NCBI RefSeq assembly: GCF_011299615.1
Contig: NZ_CP049861.1
Span: forward strand, 1 to 64,000
Direction: 5' to 3'
Source: Erysipelothrix sp. HDW6C
GTDB taxonomy: Bacteria; Bacillota_I; Bacilli_A; Erysipelotrichales; Erysipelotrichaceae
DNA length: 64,000 bases
Of the stretch, positions 61,752 through 64,000 are shown in pieces. The first letter of the stretch is position 1, and each line of letters opens with the position of its first letter. The translations under genes and the position numbers were made by a program. The notes below the pieces were generated by a model. The model saw only the letters and a program-made list of their open reading frames with translations. It did not search any database and was not told where the DNA came from.

Positions 61752-61766
61752 TGGTAGCGCTTACCA
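61752..61766. promoter_or_regulatory. cre-like (CcpA) site
   Basis: TGGTAGCGCTTACCA lies 26 nt upstream of the transporter start, just downstream of the -10. It resembles the CcpA cre consensus TGNNARCGNWWWCA with one mismatch at the last base. Implies glucose repression of the operon. Confidence 0.6.
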
Positions 61767-61775
61767 ACTGTGTCT

Positions 61776-61803
61776 AATATACCAAAACGAATTTTTTATA
61801 CAA
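61776..61803 (-). promoter_or_regulatory. Promoter of the catabolic operon
   Basis: Reverse strand TTGTAT (61803-61798), 16 nt, TATATT (61781-61776), followed by the cre-like site, so CcpA would act as a roadblock. Confidence 0.6.
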
Positions 61804-61892
61804 TCGGTCTATCATGATTTGATAACGTTTACACCAATGTATGCGGATTCAATGCGTATTTTGACTGCCAATTTACACGTTTTGACAATCTG

Positions 61893-61921
61893 TTGTAAAA
61901 ATTTACATAAAGAGTTATACT
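61893..61921 (+). promoter_or_regulatory. Promoter of the RpiR-type regulator
   Basis: TTGTAA (61893-61898), 17 nt, TATACT (61916-61921). Transcription would start close to the GCAGGTG ribosome binding site. Confidence 0.5.
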
Positions 61922-61946
61922 TTCCCCATGAAAGCAGGTGCCGAAT

Positions 61947-62735
61947 ATGCGCAACATTATCTCCTATTTGGAATACAATCTCGCCGAGTTTACGGAGTCT
62001 GAACAAATCATTGCCAAGTACTTTATTCATAAGAAAAATCTTGAGCAAACACGGATTGTTGATGTCGCTGAGGAACTTTATATCTCCACGGCAACAATCA
62101 GCCGTTTCATAAACAAAATTGGATTTGAAAACTACAAAGCATTTCTCTACGAATTTCAAAACTCTTTAGACTTCACAAAAAGCGACATCATTGCTATCAA
62201 CAGTGAGGCTCGCGATATGTGGAATGTCCACCACAAATATTATGAAGCGCTTTATGAGAACTTATCAACCATCGATCTCAACTACATTGCCAATCGCATG
62301 CTTAATTCAAAGCTTGTCTACACCTTCGGATTCGGAAAAACTCATGATGCAACAAACATGATTATTTATCGCCTCGAAACATTGCTGCAGCATATTCGCT
62401 CTGTACCGCATTATGAGCACCTTATGTATACAATTAAGAATGTCATGACCTACGAACATGTGGTGATTGTATTCTATCAAAGCAATTATTTCAAAGATGA
62501 GTTGAATGAGGTCATAACTGCAGCAAAGCAAAAGTATGTTCCCATTATTATTCTAACGCTTTCGGCCGATATTGACGATCAAAACTATGCGCGTGTTTAT
62601 AAGTTATATCCCTTTGAAGATGATACGGTTGTGAAGTATTCGACCACAATGTATACCCCCTACCTACTTTTCATCGATACCATCTACATGGCAATTAACA
62701 AAAAAGTGGGAAATACAAAATTAAACTACATGTAA
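61947..62735 (+). CDS. RpiR/MurR-family regulator (262 aa)
   Basis: Start at 61947 (MRNIISYLEYN) with CAGGTG 6 nt upstream. The HTH is at about 17-75 (FTESEQIIAKYFIHKKNLEQ, VAEELYISTATISRFINKIGF). A SIS-like sensor follows (about 110-250) with NRMLNSKLVYTFGFGKTHDA, though the usual sugar-phosphate loop is degenerate. Divergent from the transporter/HyuA operon, which it probably controls in response to a pathway intermediate. Confidence 0.88.
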   Translation: MRNIISYLEYNLAEFTESEQIIAKYFIHKKNLEQTRIVDVAEELYISTATISRFINKIGFENYKAFLYEFQNSLDFTKSDIIAINSEARDMWNVHHKYYEALYENLSTIDLNYIANRMLNSKLVYTFGFGKTHDATNMIIYRLETLLQHIRSVPHYEHLMYTIKNVMTYEHVVIVFYQSNYFKDELNEVITAAKQKYVPIIILTLSADIDDQNYARVYKLYPFEDDTVVKYSTTMYTPYLLFIDTIYMAINKKVGNTKLNYM

Positions 62736-62765
62736 AAGGAGAGGCTCGCTGCCTCTCCTTCTTAT
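62736..62765. terminator. Bidirectional terminator
   Basis: AAGGAGAGGC-TCGCT-GCCTCTCCTT then CTTATTTTT, between the convergent RpiR and ABC ATPase genes. Confidence 0.85.
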
Positions 62766-63427
62766 TTTTCAAACGTTAGAATACCTTTCTTAAGACGCCA
62801 TACCTCATCACTATAATCAGAAATCATTTTTGAGTGAGATACGATAATCACGCATTTATTCTCTTCATGAGCAAGACGGGTAAAGATTGCCATCAAGTCT
62901 TCAGCTGTCTCACTGTCCAAGTTTGCAGTTGGCTCATCCGCGATTACCAAATCAGGATTATTCGCAATCGCTCTGGCAACACCCACACGTTGTTGTTCAC
63001 CGCCCGAAAGTTTCAATACTTTACGTTTGGCGGTTCTTTCGTCGATACCAACCATTTCGAGTAAGTTTAAGGCAAATGCCTTCTTATCTTTTACATCACT
63101 TTTACCGATCTCCATCGATAAAACAATATTTTCAATGGCCGTCGCATTGGTAAGTAAGTTAAATTGTTGGAAAACAACGCCAATGCTCTTCGCTCTGTAA
63201 TCATCACGGTCCATCGTCGCTAAGTTACTTCCTTCATAGGCAATAACGCCATTGCTAGCAATATCAAGCCCCGAAAGTAATGAGAGCAACGTACTTTTAC
63301 CTGCTCCAGATTTTCCAACGATTCCATAAATTTTACCATTCTCAAATTGAACGTTAATGTTATCAATTACGTTGTTTTGTGTTCCATCATATTTATACGA
63401 TACACCTTCTAAATTTAAAATTGTCAT
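62762..63427 (-). CDS. ABC transporter ATP-binding protein, LolD/MacB-like (221 aa)
   Basis: Walker A GKSGAGKST, Q-loop VVFQQFNLLTNATAI, signature LSGGEQQRV, Walker B LVIADEPTANLD and H-loop IIVSHSKM. AAGGAATT precedes the ATG. Works with the FtsX-like permease 3 nt upstream, which is cut by the window edge. Third LolD-type ATPase in the window. Confidence 0.92.
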   Translation of the reverse strand: MTILNLEGVSYKYDGTQNNVIDNINVQFENGKIYGIVGKSGAGKSTLLSLLSGLDIASNGVIAYEGSNLATMDRDDYRAKSIGVVFQQFNLLTNATAIENIVLSMEIGKSDVKDKKAFALNLLEMVGIDERTAKRKVLKLSGGEQQRVGVARAIANNPDLVIADEPTANLDSETAEDLMAIFTRLAHEENKCVIIVSHSKMISDYSDEVWRLKKGILTFEK

Positions 63428-63429
63428 GA

Positions 63430-64000
63430 TTAATTCCTTTCTGCCAAAATTTGCATTGGTTCGTGGCGCATTACATAGATTACCCCTACTGATGTTGCAA
63501 CCATTGAGATTACAAGCGCGAGTCCGGAGACTTGAGCAACAAGTTGTGGTGTGAATGCGGGATTGAATTCTTTTGTTTCCTCAACATCATTATTCCCACC
63601 ACTGTTCATCATTACCACACCATAACCCATGTTGTCATTTTTAGATGGATTTGCAAGCATGTAGTCTCCAACTGGTTTTGAAACCATTGCACCGAGCATT
63701 ATTCCGATTAACAATGCGAATCCAGTTGTGATCAGTGATTCGTAAATGAGACCTCGAGCAACTCTACCACGTTTCATTCCCATTGCACGTAATACACCGA
63801 TTTCGTACTTACGCTCACGAACAGTTAGAACACTCAATGTAATTAAGAGACCCGCCCCAAATACGAGGATGATTGTAAGATACAACATTGAGCTTTCTGA
63901 AATGGTCTCCATTGGCTTCACGATTTGATTGTATGACATTTCGTCTGTAGCCATCTTCATAGATTCTGGCATCCCTTGGGCGCGTGCTTCTTCCGTGAAT
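63430..64000 (-). CDS. FtsX-type ABC permease, C-terminal part (runs off window)
   Basis: Open from the window edge to its stop at 63430, so only the C-terminal ~190 residues are seen. The visible part has a TM helix (LYLTIILVFGAGLLITLSVL), the FtsX motif RERKYEIGVLRAMGMKRG, two further TM helices and an outside loop (NDNMGYGVVMMNSGGNND). It ends RHEPMQILAERN. Forms an exporter with the adjacent ATPase. The N-terminal part and start lie outside. Confidence 0.88.
   Translation of the reverse strand, partial: FTEEARAQGMPESMKMATDEMSYNQIVKPMETISESSMLYLTIILVFGAGLLITLSVLTVRERKYEIGVLRAMGMKRGRVARGLIYESLITTGFALLIGIMLGAMVSKPVGDYMLANPSKNDNMGYGVVMMNSGGNNDVEETKEFNPAFTPQLVAQVSGLALVISMVATSVGVIYVMRHEPMQILAERN

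Noticed and set aside
1-64000. CRISPR array or insertion sequence
   Set aside because: No regularly spaced identical repeats and no transposase-like frame were seen.

Overview
The window looks like a chromosomal segment of a low-GC Gram-positive bacterium. It carries LPXTG-anchored surface proteins with InlB-type B repeats, lipobox lipoproteins, strong AGGAGG ribosome binding sites, a glmS ribozyme, a type III glutamine synthetase and a mannose-family PTS. The mix best resembles Erysipelotrichia (Erysipelothrix-like). That placement is inference from gene content, not from any marker gene.

Layout. (1) 1-5376: right end of an integrated phage. It has a RecT/Bet gene cut by the window edge, a DUF1351 gene, small early genes, a Cro/CI switch with three related operator palindromes, and a tyrosine integrase running into a 3' tRNA-like fragment with its terminator (putative attR). 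(2) 5400-8300: decayed DNA with a VirB4-like conjugation ATPase relic, an intact LPXTG B-repeat protein and another gene relic. (3) 8359-11831: paralogous DUF1307-type lipoproteins, an AraC/GyrI regulator and a DUF5011 protein. (4) 11934-17628: a TetR-controlled block. A DUF2177 / FakA-FakB-like fusion / DUF1295 operon and a divergent FtsX-type ABC exporter share an 18-bp operator. (5) 17883-21527: a membrane protein of unknown function, an internalin-like LRR-LPXTG protein and an atypical SDR. (6) 21755-33903: cold shock protein, Y-family polymerase plus YolD-like protein, PTS IIB-IIC-IID without IIA, a UvrA2-like ATPase, a heterodimeric ABC exporter with its ArsR-type regulator, and a small helical protein.

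(7) 33946-46918: M28 peptidase with membrane helices inserted in the catalytic domain, frameshifted multicopper oxidase, a second FtsX/LolD-type ABC pair, CPBP protease, tandem lipoproteins (one frameshifted at its 3' end), a PplA-like FMN-binding lipoprotein, HAD and histidine phosphatases, a pectin-acetylesterase-like hydrolase, a small membrane protein overlapping a secreted beta-rich protein, PspC and an MBL hydrolase. (8) 46954-51195: glmS with its ribozyme, divergent from glnN. (9) 51376-54177: MacB-like ABC fusion with a MarR regulator. (10) 54226-62735: a six-gene, largely overlapping catabolic-looking operon (transporter, hydantoinase/oxoprolinase-like ATPase, HExxH protein, TIM-barrel-like protein, DUF4127, FAD oxidoreductase) with a cre-like site and a divergent RpiR regulator. 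(11) 62762-64000: another ABC exporter, cut by the window edge.

The recurring theme is envelope biology: four FtsX-family exporters, one ABC half-transporter pair, lipoproteins and anchored proteins, several next to their own regulators and palindromic operators. The best candidates for undescribed biology are the 54-62 kb operon, the TetR lipid/export regulon, and the 45.1-45.9 kb secreted-protein pair.
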